Below, piece by piece: positions 1 through 7,921 of a stretch of DNA of 64,000 bases. Position numbers and translations under genes: made by a program. Every line of letters begins with the position of its first letter. Within the stretch, counting starts at the first letter, position 1. The notes below the pieces were generated by a model that was not told where the DNA came from, searched no databases, and worked only from the letters and a program-made list of their open reading frames with translations. Where the stretch lies: assembly GCF_041428715.1 (NCBI RefSeq), contig NZ_CP155572.1. The stretch is one strand, 5' to 3'. Source of the stretch: Sporomusa malonica. Lineage in GTDB: Bacteria > Bacillota > Negativicutes > Sporomusales > Sporomusaceae.

Positions 1-355
1 GCAGTAGCAGCGAGGCAAAATACAGACCGAGCGCACCGGTTGTTGCCGGACCATAAATCAAGGTTTGCACCCAGCCGAATAGATAACCCCACATCTTTCC
101 ATAGACTTCGTCAAGATAAGCATACAAACCGCCGGTCTTGGGAATCTGCGCACCAAGTTCAGCTACAGTCAGGCCGGCAGCGATGGTAATAATACCGCCT
201 AAGCCCCAGGCGACAAGGGCCATGCTTGAATCCCCGGCAGCCGCAATTACTTTACCTGGTTTCATAAAAATTCCTGAACCGATAACCATGCCGACAACTA
301 GCGCCGTGGCAGCTAATAAATTAAGGTCTTTTTTTAGAGTAGGTTGTTGATTCAT
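1..355 (-). CDS. Amino acid permease, APC superfamily (N-terminal part)
   Basis: The gene starts at ATG 353-355 and runs off the left edge, so only about 118 N-terminal residues are visible. The translation opens MNQQPTLKKDLNLLAATALV and contains GMVIGSGIFMKPG, the glycine-rich unwound first helix typical of APC-family amino acid transporters, where substrate and ion bind. A second helix (residues about 50-70) and the segment AELGAQIPKTGGLYAYL, a conserved stretch after helix 2 in this family, follow. It would be an inner-membrane amino acid exchanger or symporter, closest in look to the SteT/LAT type. The substrate cannot be told. It is divergent from the hydrogenase gene, with 132 bp between them. 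Confidence 0.85.
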   Translation of the reverse strand, partial: MNQQPTLKKDLNLLAATALVVGMVIGSGIFMKPGKVIAAAGDSSMALVAWGLGGIITIAAGLTVAELGAQIPKTGGLYAYLDEVYGKMWGYLFGWVQTLIYGPATTGALGLYFASLLL

Positions 356-487
356 GTGATCTCCTATTCTATTTTTGAGAATACTAGCTATTACAATATC
401 AAAAAAACACACAGACTTCAACAGGAATTTCTACAAAAAACGTCAAAATATTAATGGTAAAAATATCTTGATTGGATAGGTGATAAT

Positions 488-1888
488 ATGGCAAAGATTA
501 CCCCTCCAGATCTAAATATCAGACCACGAATTCTCTATCAGGTAGCAAAGGCCGCCTGGGAAGGCCATCTATTCGAGCGTAAGGAAGAAATATGCCACTT
601 GCTGCAGCGAGAGTTTGAAGATAAAGCGACCCGCCGTCTGGTCGCCAATCAGATTCGCATTGCTATGGGGCTTGAGCCGAACAATTCAGAAGAAGTGATT
701 AATGAATATGACGAAGAGGCTCTCATGGGCATGGGCAGCGAACCTGTTGTTATCGCTAACCCAGAAGCTTGTCAAGATTGTAAGGGTTCGTCCTGCGAAA
801 AAGCATGTCCACTTGGCGCTATTACGCGCGATGAGCTTGGTAGACCCTCTATTGACAGAAACAAATGTGCCAACGACGGCTATTGCATTAGTGCCTGTGA
901 GTTTGGCGCTTTAGCTGATAAATCCCAATTTGTGCCACTGATTAATCTTCTTCGCCAGAACACACACAAAGTATATGCCTCAGTGGCACCTGCCTTTGCT
1001 GGCCAGTTTGGCCCTGATGTAACTCCTGGTAAACTGCGCAGTGCGCTTTTGAAATTAGGCTTTAATGAAATGGTGGAAACAGCGTTGTACGCCGACCTTA
1101 TCACTATTAAGGAAGCCTTTGAATATGACGAACACGTTAAGGACGAGCATGATTTTTTGATCACCAGCTGCTGTTGCCCTATTTGGATTAAGCTGATCGA
1201 AAATAAATTTCCTGATCTAATGGGTCATATCTCGCCTTCAGTATCTCCCATGATTGCCTCCGGTCGGGTAATTAAAGAACTTGAACCAGATGTCAAGGTA
1301 GTCTTTATCGGCCCCTGTGTTGCTAAAAAATCCGAAGCACAACTACCTGATCTAAAAGGCGCTATCGACTTTGTTCTGACCTTTCAAGAACTTCAGACTA
1401 TCTTTGAAGCAGCAGATGTCAACCCAGCTGATGAACCGGATGAGGAAAATCCTATTGCCTCTTGGGGCGGCCGGCTGTATGGCCGGACAGGCGGTGTCAG
1501 CGCGGCAGTTGGCACTACTCTTGAAAAACTGATCCCCCGTCGTGCCGAGAAATTCAATCCCATCAGAGTTGATGGAATACCAGATTGTACTAAGCTATTG
1601 GAAGATATTAGAGCAGGCAGGCTTGAGGCTAACTTTGTCGAAGGCATGGCCTGTAAAGGTGGCTGTGTGGGTGGCCCTGGACGGCTTATTCCTCCTGAAC
1701 TGGGCACCGGCCATGTAAATGACTATGGTAGTGCCGCTCACGCCCATACTCCGGTTGAAAATCCGCAGGTATATTCTATTTTAGCCAAGCTTGGCCATTA
1801 TCAAGGCATGCCGACAATGACTGGCTCAAGCAAAATGGCGGCCATTCTGGCCCGTAAGCTTGATCCTAATCCTGACTCAAAACACTAA
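488..1888 (+). CDS. Monomeric [FeFe] hydrogenase, TSCCCP (group B-like) type
   Basis: This 466-residue protein should catalyse reversible proton reduction or H2 oxidation at an H-cluster. The three H-cluster signatures are visible: TSCCCPIW (residues 226-233), GPCVAKKSEA (Cys277) and MACKGGC (Cys389, Cys393). The TSCCCP form of the first motif, rather than TSCCPxW, is what is known from the group B (Clostridium pasteurianum CpIII-like) enzymes. Upstream is a ferredoxin-like domain: Cys95, 98, 103 and 107, then Cys127, 133 and 137. In the second group the expected Cys at position 130 is Asp. The N-terminal 90 residues form a helical region without Cys clusters. There is no signal peptide, so it is probably cytoplasmic. 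It is a single gene closed by a strong terminator; no maturases are nearby. Confidence 0.93.
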   Translation: MAKITPPDLNIRPRILYQVAKAAWEGHLFERKEEICHLLQREFEDKATRRLVANQIRIAMGLEPNNSEEVINEYDEEALMGMGSEPVVIANPEACQDCKGSSCEKACPLGAITRDELGRPSIDRNKCANDGYCISACEFGALADKSQFVPLINLLRQNTHKVYASVAPAFAGQFGPDVTPGKLRSALLKLGFNEMVETALYADLITIKEAFEYDEHVKDEHDFLITSCCCPIWIKLIENKFPDLMGHISPSVSPMIASGRVIKELEPDVKVVFIGPCVAKKSEAQLPDLKGAIDFVLTFQELQTIFEAADVNPADEPDEENPIASWGGRLYGRTGGVSAAVGTTLEKLIPRRAEKFNPIRVDGIPDCTKLLEDIRAGRLEANFVEGMACKGGCVGGPGRLIPPELGTGHVNDYGSAAHAHTPVENPQVYSILAKLGHYQGMPTMTGSSKMAAILARKLDPNPDSKH

Positions 1889-1896
1889 AAAGATGA

Positions 1897-1932
1897 CCCT
1901 GCCTAACTCATTCTAGGCAGGGTGTCTTTTTT
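1897..1932. terminator. Bidirectional intrinsic terminator
   Basis: An 8-bp GC-rich stem (CCCTGCCT/AGGCAGGG) with a 10-nt loop is followed by a T tract on the plus strand and preceded by an A tract. It can end both the hydrogenase gene and the convergent kinase gene. Confidence 0.85.
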
Positions 1933-1935
1933 ATT

Positions 1936-3600
1936 TTAATGTTTTTCAAAACATGATTTGCCGATAAACTCGCGGAGTATCGAATTGTTTGGAATTTCAT
2001 CATCGCCTACCAGACTGAAATATTCCAAGAAGTTAAGCAACCGGCGCGCCTCGGAATATTCTAGGTTTTCCCGCGTAACCTTTTTGAGGAGCGGTTCAGC
2101 ATATTTTTTCAGCACTGCCAACTCGTAGATAAGCGCTGAGTTAAACATTACATCCGCCTCTTCCTGAAACGGGAAGATATTGCGTTCTTCACCCCGGCGC
2201 ACGGATGGCCACATCTTGAGTGTCATAAGGGCGTCATGGGAACGGAACTGGCTATCACGGACAATTCGCCGAATAAGCCTGGCATCTGTTGTCGGGATTC
2301 GGTTATGATTATCAATGGACAGCTGTGTCAGTGCACTGACATAGATTTTTATTTTACAGTGACGTGGAACAGACGTTGTAAGCCGTTCATTAAGGCCATG
2401 GATACCTTCGATAATGAGTGGCTGACCTTTATCCACTTTAATCCGGTGGCCCCGGTATTCCCGTTCACCTGTCTTAAAGTTGAAAGTAGGCAGTTCCACC
2501 TCTTCCCCTGCTAAAATCCTGGCTAGGTGTGAATTAAACAACTCCAGGTCAATGGCTTCAATGGCTTCAAAATCGAAATCACCGTTTTCATCAAGCGGTG
2601 TCTTGTGTCTGTCAACAAAGTAATCATCTAAAGAAACAGGTACAGGCCACACGCCATTGACTCTAAGCTGAATATTAAGCCGCTGGGCAAATGTCGTTTT
2701 GCCTGAGGATGACGGCCCAGCCACCAGAATAACTCTTACCTCGTTGCGGTGGGAGGAGACAAAATCGGCGATCTGGGCCACTTTTTTCTCATGTAATGCC
2801 TCTGCCACCCTAATGATATCATTAATATCACCGTTTTTACTGCACTTATTAAGAGTAGCCACATAACCGCATTTTAAAATACTTCCCCAGCGAGCGCCTT
2901 CTTGGAAGACCTTAAATAATTTGGGGTTCTCAACAAATTTAGGCAGCACATCCGGGTTATCCTTTTCAGGCAGCCGCAGAATAATTCCCGGCGGGTAATA
3001 TTTGAGTTCAAATACTTTGAGATAAGCAGTAGATGGCGTCATAGTACCATAAAAATAGTCATACACCTGACCACAGTAGTAAATGCTGACTTTTTCCCTG
3101 CCAAGCTGTTCCAGTAAACTGACTTTTTCCCGCTGCCCTGCTGCCTTGAAGAGTTCAATTGCCTCTGTTTTGGGCAGAGTCTTGCGGACAATCTGACGGT
3201 CCTCAATAATAATTTGCCTCATCTGTTTGTCAAGTCTGGCAATATCTTCAGGTGTCACTTCCCGGCCATGATGCAGCTCACAGTATAAGCCTTTACTCAG
3301 TGAATGCTCGACTGTCACTTCACAACCTGGAAATAAATCCTGCGCGGCGGCAATCATGACTAATGTTAAACTTCGTTGATACACTTTCATCCCAGCATCT
3401 GTATGAAGATCGAGAAAGTCTACCACACTATCCTGTTCCAGGACACTTTGCAAATCTCTTATTTCATTGTTTACCTTGGCCGCCACTACCGGTGTAGTAT
3501 ATCGGTGCGCGGCGTCCCGGCTAACAGCTACCAGACTAACCCCCTTGTCATACGCGGCAATACTTCCATTGGAAAATGTCACACTAATTTTCTCTGACAC
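1936..3600 (-). CDS. Uridine kinase-like nucleoside kinase with TGS and tRNA-synthetase-like second domain
   Basis: The protein has 554 residues with three parts: an N-terminal TGS-like fold (about 1-64), a middle region resembling the threonyl/alanyl tRNA synthetase second additional domain (about 65-230; it holds HHGREVTPEDIARLDKQM), and a C-terminal P-loop kinase. GPSSSGKTT (295-303) is the Walker A motif and DDYFVDR is the substrate-binding region typical of uridine kinases. Known relatives in Firmicutes are annotated as nucleoside kinases; their substrate is usually inferred from the kinase domain. The start is GTG at 3600, behind a weak purine-rich stretch. It is convergent with the hydrogenase gene and shares its terminator. 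Confidence 0.85.
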   Translation of the reverse strand: MSEKISVTFSNGSIAAYDKGVSLVAVSRDAAHRYTTPVVAAKVNNEIRDLQSVLEQDSVVDFLDLHTDAGMKVYQRSLTLVMIAAAQDLFPGCEVTVEHSLSKGLYCELHHGREVTPEDIARLDKQMRQIIIEDRQIVRKTLPKTEAIELFKAAGQREKVSLLEQLGREKVSIYYCGQVYDYFYGTMTPSTAYLKVFELKYYPPGIILRLPEKDNPDVLPKFVENPKLFKVFQEGARWGSILKCGYVATLNKCSKNGDINDIIRVAEALHEKKVAQIADFVSSHRNEVRVILVAGPSSSGKTTFAQRLNIQLRVNGVWPVPVSLDDYFVDRHKTPLDENGDFDFEAIEAIDLELFNSHLARILAGEEVELPTFNFKTGEREYRGHRIKVDKGQPLIIEGIHGLNERLTTSVPRHCKIKIYVSALTQLSIDNHNRIPTTDARLIRRIVRDSQFRSHDALMTLKMWPSVRRGEERNIFPFQEEADVMFNSALIYELAVLKKYAEPLLKKVTRENLEYSEARRLLNFLEYFSLVGDDEIPNNSILREFIGKSCFEKH

Positions 3601-3716
3601 CTAAAGGCCCCCTTACTGTCGGCTAAACTCTCTCTCTCTACACTATATATAAATAATTCAACTATATTCCCCTAATTTCCTGCCTGAATTGTCTGTCTGT
3701 AATATACAATAAAAAA

Positions 3717-3751
3717 CCGGCAACTGCTCTATTTCCTAGCAGTTGCCGGCT
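3717..3751 (-). terminator. Intrinsic terminator of the 59-residue membrane protein gene
   Basis: A perfect 12-bp stem (CCGGCAACTGCT paired with AGCAGTTGCCGG) is followed by a run of T on the minus strand. It lies 10 bp past the stop codon of the small gene. Confidence 0.85.
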
Positions 3752-3760
3752 CACATCAAC

Positions 3761-3940
3761 CTATTGCCGCAGTAATTTAAACAGTCGATACGCCATTATC
3801 GGCAGTGGCGCTCGTCGTACAGCCAGCCGCATACCTAACAACAAGAGAAAAAAGGCTCCTAAAACATGCACAATCCAAAAACCGGTGCGAGGAAAAGCAA
3901 ATGTGGTGTCATCAAAAATATTGTTGTGATGGCAGCTCAT
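3761..3940 (-). CDS. Small single-span membrane protein of unknown function (59 aa)
   Basis: This short gene starts at ATG 3938-3940 behind a strong ribosome-binding site (AAAGGAGG, 8 nt before the start) and ends just before a perfect intrinsic terminator. The peptide begins MSCHHNNIFDDTTFAFP, has one hydrophobic helix (about residues 21-40, FWIVHVLGAFFLLLLGMRLA) and ends in a basic tail with several Arg and Lys, which predicts a cytoplasmic C-terminus. I do not recognise the family. The good ribosome-binding site and dedicated terminator are the main evidence that it is real. It is next to, but probably not co-transcribed with, the sodC gene, which ends 67 bp upstream. Confidence 0.7.
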   Translation of the reverse strand: MSCHHNNIFDDTTFAFPRTGFWIVHVLGAFFLLLLGMRLAVRRAPLPIMAYRLFKLLRQ

Positions 3941-4007
3941 TGTTATCAGCCTCCTTTAGGACTAGTATTTCCTGCACCTGAATGTTCAACCAATGGAAAA
4001 TATTATA

Positions 4008-4484
4008 CTAACTATCGCGGCGTCTTCGAACGATACCGCATGCCAGGCGGCGGCCGGCGTTACCTGCTGGCTGGGTCCGGTAATCATCCGGACTTTCATG
4101 AATAATAACAGCTTTGCCGACAACTTCCGATACAGTAAATTTATCAGTAAAAAAAGTCATATACGCAAAGCCTCGATTAGAAAACAGTACTGGAAAATCG
4201 CCAGCATGATTACCATGAGGCTGATTGTCAGGATTCCAATGCCCACCCGCTGCCATAAAGGGGTTAGTTGGGTCACCTACTTTACAGGTGCCACCCTCGT
4301 GAATATGAAAACCGTGGGGACCCACCGGCTGCTTCCCGTTGCTGGCCGGCTGGTAGCGGGGTAAGCCCCATACTTCAATTGTCACTTTCGTACCGCCCTG
4401 TACACTCCTAAAGCTTACAGTACCCTTAATATCTGGAGCAAGAGGCCCCCCCTGAATATTGGCAATCGCTAGGTTGTCACCCAT
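4008..4484 (-). CDS. sodC: Cu/Zn superoxide dismutase family protein, no signal peptide
   Basis: The 158-residue protein would dismutate superoxide to O2 and H2O2. All metal ligands of the family can be matched: copper His60 and His62 (HGFHIHE), bridging His82 (GGHWNP), zinc His90, His93 and Asp96 (PHGNHAGDFP), and copper His129 (IIHESPDDY). Cys67 and Cys149 could form the structural disulfide, and the conserved active-site Arg lies in GNAGRRLACG. Unlike most bacterial SodC it lacks an export signal, starting MGDNLAIANIQGG, so the cellular location is uncertain. The C-terminus is basic (RRRRD). It is the first of two superoxide-removing enzymes in the window; the other is the reductase near 10.7 kb. 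Confidence 0.93.
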   Translation of the reverse strand: MGDNLAIANIQGGPLAPDIKGTVSFRSVQGGTKVTIEVWGLPRYQPASNGKQPVGPHGFHIHEGGTCKVGDPTNPFMAAGGHWNPDNQPHGNHAGDFPVLFSNRGFAYMTFFTDKFTVSEVVGKAVIIHESPDDYRTQPAGNAGRRLACGIVRRRRDS

Positions 4485-4571
4485 AATCTCACCTCACCTA
4501 AAATTACATAGTAAGGATTCCATGCTATATATTATGGTGTCCAGGCAAAAATGGTGACAAAATAAAAAAAA

Positions 4572-4655
4572 GCGAGATTGCCACACTATGCTCGCAATGA
4601 CAGGAAGAGTTAATCTCTCCATACCGTCATTGCGAGCAACGCGAAACAATCTAGC
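4572..4655. repeat. REP-like imperfect inverted repeat
   Basis: Two 30-nt arms (4572-4601 and 4626-4655) are inverted copies of each other. Each holds the core CTCGCAATGAC or its complement GTCATTGCGAG. This resembles the extragenic palindromes found widely in bacterial genomes. It lies between the aminotransferase stop and the sodC start and could form a long hairpin in the aminotransferase transcript. Confidence 0.7.
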
Positions 4656-4681
4656 TTTTACTTTCTCTTTATAGGCAAATT

Positions 4682-5929
4682 CTACTTTTCGACAGCAGCC
4701 ATGGCCTGAGCAACTTTAGCGGCCATGCCGGTAATTTTAGCTGACGGTACGGCGCATACAGCAATACGGATACCTTTGCCAAGTGGTACGGCAAAGATGT
4801 GGTCGTCATGTAGTTTGTCACACACGGCATCAGGATCCTTAGCTGGAATAGTCAAAAAGAAACCTGCTATGTATGGCAGCATGCTGAGATTAGCAGCTTT
4901 AGCTTCATTCATAAAGATACCTGAACGTTCGCGGATAAGGGCATAATATTCACTACGTTCTTTTTCGACCTGAGCTAGTGTCGACTTATCATTATAAATA
5001 TTGGCTAAAAGCCGCATGCAGCCACGGTTAATGTTTGACCAAGTTGCCCGGCTGGTATACTGATTAATGTCTGCGAATTCTTTGATAACTTCTTTACTTT
5101 TGGAAACACCGATCATTGCGCCTGTACGTTGTCCATACATGGTGTAGCTTTTGGACATACTGTATGCCAGTATGATAAGGACATTGTCAGGCAGGTTTCC
5201 GAACTTTTTCATAAAAGTGCGACACTCGTTTTTCTCACCGGCATAATCAATGTACGCAATATCGGCCAAAATTACTATACGCTTAGATTGGTCTTTAGCT
5301 ACTGTCTTAACAATATCTAATACATTATCCCATTCGCTGTCACTTAGACTGTAGCCGGTAGGGTTGTGGGCCGGAGCATTAATGATTGTCACAAGATTAT
5401 TTTGTTTTGTCAATATATCGTTAACTTTGCTTTCAAATGCCTTAGAATTAAAGTTTTGATTTTCATCAAACAAAGTAAATGTATCAATTTTGCGCAGGGA
5501 CTCTTCACACAGTACTTTGTAGGGACCCCAGTACCAGTCGGAGGTTAGAATTGTGTCACCAATTTCAGAATAATTCCAGATTGTATGATGGATAGCCCCG
5601 GTACCGCCAGAAGTCGCTATCGCACCGGTGTACGCATCAGGACGGTTATCACCGAAAGTAAGTGCAGTGGCTGCCTCCAAAAACTCAGGCAAACCAGCAA
5701 TAGGTGCATAGTTAGCTACCTCATTGATAGGCAGGTTGCGATACACTTTCTCGACAGTAGGCAAACATACCAAGGCTTCCTTGTCATCCAATATTGCCCC
5801 GATAGTGGCGTTAACTACCTTATCTTTACCAAACTGAGCAGCAGCCTGGTTGGCAGCTGCGGCAGCTCCGAAGATTTTGTCAATAGCAAATTTACCTTTT
5901 GCATGTGTTGCGGCAATACTCATTGTCAT
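4682..5929 (-). CDS. PLP-dependent aminotransferase, class I/II (aspartate/aromatic type)
   Basis: This 415-residue protein has the fold-type I aminotransferase signatures: NPTG at 189-192, Asp223 and Tyr226 for the cofactor ring, and the Schiff-base lysine at Lys260 in AYSMSKSYTMYGQRTG. A C-terminal Arg in GIRIAVCAVP is likely the substrate carboxylate binder. The sequence around the lysine resembles the AspC/TyrB group more than histidinol-phosphate aminotransferases. The substrate is not certain; aspartate or an aromatic amino acid is likely. The first ATG is well spaced from GGGGGAG. It starts 32 bp after asnS, so the two are probably one operon, which would fit asparagine/aspartate metabolism. 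Confidence 0.85.
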   Translation of the reverse strand: MTMSIAATHAKGKFAIDKIFGAAAAANQAAAQFGKDKVVNATIGAILDDKEALVCLPTVEKVYRNLPINEVANYAPIAGLPEFLEAATALTFGDNRPDAYTGAIATSGGTGAIHHTIWNYSEIGDTILTSDWYWGPYKVLCEESLRKIDTFTLFDENQNFNSKAFESKVNDILTKQNNLVTIINAPAHNPTGYSLSDSEWDNVLDIVKTVAKDQSKRIVILADIAYIDYAGEKNECRTFMKKFGNLPDNVLIILAYSMSKSYTMYGQRTGAMIGVSKSKEVIKEFADINQYTSRATWSNINRGCMRLLANIYNDKSTLAQVEKERSEYYALIRERSGIFMNEAKAANLSMLPYIAGFFLTIPAKDPDAVCDKLHDDHIFAVPLGKGIRIAVCAVPSAKITGMAAKVAQAMAAVEK

Positions 5930-5961
5930 GTTATTCTCCCCCTGTATATACTTTTTGACAT

Positions 5962-7254
5962 CTAAGGATACATTTTATGCAGCATGCGCGGGAATGGTAT
6001 CGTCTCGCGAATATGTTCGAGACCGCACAGCCACGCAACTGTTCGTTCAAGACCCAAGCCAAAACCAGAATGCGGCACTGTTCCAAACCGGCGTAAATCA
6101 AGATACCATTCAAATGCTTCTTTGGGCAGTTTATGCTCAGCGATACGCGCTTCTAAGAGAGCCAGATCGTCAATACGCTGGCCACCGCCAATAATTTCAC
6201 CATATCCTTCAGGCGCCAGCAGATCGGCTCCGAGCACTACGTCCAGGTTATCGGGGTCAGGTTTCATGTAAAAAGCTTTAATCTTTGTCGGATAGCGGTG
6301 GACAAATACCGGTGCATTAAAATGGCTGGAGATAATCGTTTCATGCGGAGCACCGAAATCCTCACCCCAGGTGAATTCTTCGCCAGCCTGTTTTAGTATA
6401 TCGACAGCATCAGTATAGCTGATACGTGGGAAAGGAAGCGTAATAGCTTTGAGTTTTTCAACATCACGATCCAGAGTTTTGAGTTCATTTTGACACTTGA
6501 CAAGTACACGCTGGACAACGTAGACTATCATTTCTTCCTGCAGTTGCATATTAGCATCAATATCAAAGTATGCCATTTCGGCTTCAATCATCCAAAACTC
6601 CAGGAGATGGCGACGGGTTTTGGACTTTTCAGCTCGAAAAGTGGGGCCAAAGCAGTATATGCGCCCTAAGGCCATAGCATTAGCCTCACTATATAACTGA
6701 CCACTTTGGGACAAATACCCTTTCTCACCATGATAGTCAATCTCAAACAGGTTTGTTGTGCCTTCACAAGCCGCCGGGGTAATGATGGGCGCATCTGCCA
6801 AAACAAAATCACGCTCATAAAAAAAGTTCCTAAGCGCATGTTCGATCTCTGAACGAATGCGGAGCACGGCCGCCTGACGCGGGGTACGAATCCAGAGATG
6901 CCGGTGTTCAGCCAGAAAATCTACGCCATGCTCTTTATGAGTTATGGGGTAATCTGCGGCAATACTAACAATCTCCACAGCAGTTACCTGCATTTCGTAA
7001 CCACCAACTGAGCGCGGCTCTTCACGTACCATTCCCGTCACTTTGACAGCACTTTCTTGGGTTAATTTTTTTACTTCGCCAAACAGAGCTTCTCCTACTT
7101 CCTGTTTGGCAACTACACCTTGCATTAGCCCGGAGCCATCCCTAATAATGAGAAAAGCTATTTTCCCAGAAGAGCGCAGATTATAAACCCAGCCTTGTAT
7201 AGTCACTTCCTGACCGGCATGGCGGGATAAGTTTTTTATTAATGCTGTTACCAC
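5962..7254 (-). CDS. asnS: Asparaginyl-tRNA synthetase
   Basis: This class II synthetase of about 430 residues charges tRNA-Asn. An N-terminal OB-fold anticodon-binding domain (about 1-100, with VTIQGWVYNLRSSGKIAFL) is followed by the catalytic core with motif 2 (GPTFRAEKSKTRRHLLEFW) and motif 3 (GFGLGLERTVAWL). The segment VFVHRYPTKIKAFYMKP favours the Asn over the Asp enzyme. The frame is open from a GTG at 7263, but that codon overlaps the ribosome-binding site AAAGGAG; the GTG at 7254 has a good 8-nt spacing and gives the usual N-terminus, so I prefer it. No T-box leader is visible upstream. It heads an operon with the aminotransferase. Confidence 0.93.
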   Translation of the reverse strand: MVTALIKNLSRHAGQEVTIQGWVYNLRSSGKIAFLIIRDGSGLMQGVVAKQEVGEALFGEVKKLTQESAVKVTGMVREEPRSVGGYEMQVTAVEIVSIAADYPITHKEHGVDFLAEHRHLWIRTPRQAAVLRIRSEIEHALRNFFYERDFVLADAPIITPAACEGTTNLFEIDYHGEKGYLSQSGQLYSEANAMALGRIYCFGPTFRAEKSKTRRHLLEFWMIEAEMAYFDIDANMQLQEEMIVYVVQRVLVKCQNELKTLDRDVEKLKAITLPFPRISYTDAVDILKQAGEEFTWGEDFGAPHETIISSHFNAPVFVHRYPTKIKAFYMKPDPDNLDVVLGADLLAPEGYGEIIGGGQRIDDLALLEARIAEHKLPKEAFEWYLDLRRFGTVPHSGFGLGLERTVAWLCGLEHIRETIPFPRMLHKMYP

Positions 7255-7408
7255 ACAATGCACTCCTTTTTCGCAAGTATTGTAATATATAGTGCGTACA
7301 TAGATTACAAAACGATAGGTAATATGGCTATTATATACTTATTCTGGCTATACCATTATATTTCCTTTTGCAAATTTTTAAAAACTGTTTTTTTTATAAA
7401 GTAGACTT

Positions 7409-7440
7409 AGCTTCAGGTGGGGTTTTAACCCCATCTGAAG
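7409..7440. repeat. Perfect-stem hairpin in the asnS-SASP spacer
   Basis: CTTCAG-TGGGG pairs with CCCCA-CTGAAG around a short TTTTAA loop, with one mismatch. There is no T tract on either side, so it is not a standard terminator. It adjoins a fragment of the family A repeat. Confidence 0.6.
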
Positions 7441-7447
7441 GTTAGTC

Positions 7448-7485
7448 GCCCTTATCCAGAAGGAAAGTTATACTTTCTGTCAGGA
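7448..7485 (-). repeat. Family A repeat, partial copy
   Basis: This holds only the half of the 90-bp family A element that includes CCCTTATCCAG and the AAAGTTATACTTT palindrome. In sense it matches the 53.8-kb copies. The CGGCTTGCGCCG half is missing. Confidence 0.7.
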
Positions 7486-7489
7486 ATAG

Positions 7490-7511
7490 AAAAAGCAGGC
7501 TTACGCCTGCT
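7490..7511 (-). terminator. Intrinsic terminator of the SASP gene
   Basis: GCAGGC and GCCTGC form the stem around a short loop and are followed on the minus strand by TTTTTC. It begins directly after the SASP stop codon. Confidence 0.8.
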
Positions 7512-7775
7512 CTAGGGTTTTTGATTTGCGTCTTGTTTAGCAGTTAGTGTACCGCTTGCAGCTTGAGTGGTTCCTTGTCCGCCAAATTGAGTTTCTTGAG
7601 CTTGAATCATTTTACGGACCATTTGTCCGCCTACCCGGCCGTTGTCAGCCGAAGTAAGAGCTCCTTTGTAGGTATTTTTGTAGTCTTTTAAACCAAGTTC
7701 GGCAGCTGTTTCTTCTTTCAGACGATCGAGGCCATTTTGCGCTGCAGGGTTCACTGGCTTTTTGCTCCTTGACAT
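7512..7775 (-). CDS. Alpha/beta-type small acid-soluble spore protein
   Basis: The 87-residue protein belongs to the DNA-binding SASP family that coats and protects spore DNA. The two conserved blocks are visible: the germination-protease region EETAAELGLKDY (about 21-32) and the DNA-binding region LTSADNGRVGGQMVRKMI (about 41-58). The C-terminal 25 residues are rich in Gln, Gly, Thr and Ala and look disordered. The start ATG follows CGGAGG. It is a single gene between its own candidate sporulation promoter and a terminator. It is direct evidence that the organism forms spores. Confidence 0.93.
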   Translation of the reverse strand: MSRSKKPVNPAAQNGLDRLKEETAAELGLKDYKNTYKGALTSADNGRVGGQMVRKMIQAQETQFGGQGTTQAASGTLTAKQDANQKP

Positions 7776-7817
7776 TACGCAAAACCTCCGTTTAAATTTA
7801 TTTTTGGTGCCTGTTTA

Positions 7818-7846
7818 TAGAATGGCTTTTATTAAATATTCGATAC
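7818..7846 (-). promoter_or_regulatory. Candidate forespore sigma-G promoter for the SASP gene
   Basis: On the minus strand CATTCTA (7818-7824) fits the sigma-F/G -10 element CATNNTA. GTATC (7842-7846) lies 17 nt upstream and is near the -35 pentamer. The match is partial at the -35 and rests on the known forespore expression of such genes. Confidence 0.45.
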
Positions 7847-7875
7847 ATTGTAAGATATGGTGTAACTGGGACAAA

Positions 7876-7909
7876 TATAACAGGCGGCTCATGCGAGCCG
7901 CCTGTTATA
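7876..7909 (-). terminator. Hairpin terminator of the porin gene
   Basis: A perfect 14-bp stem (AACAGGCGGCTC and its complement) with a 4-nt ATGC loop begins 13 bp after the porin stop. The T tract is weak, but the stem is very strong. Confidence 0.7.
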
Positions 7910-7921
7910 AAACATGTTAGA

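Noticed and set aside
7255..7408. T-box leader upstream of asnS
   Set aside because: No T-box sequence (AGGGUGGNACCGCG-like) or terminator before the start was found.
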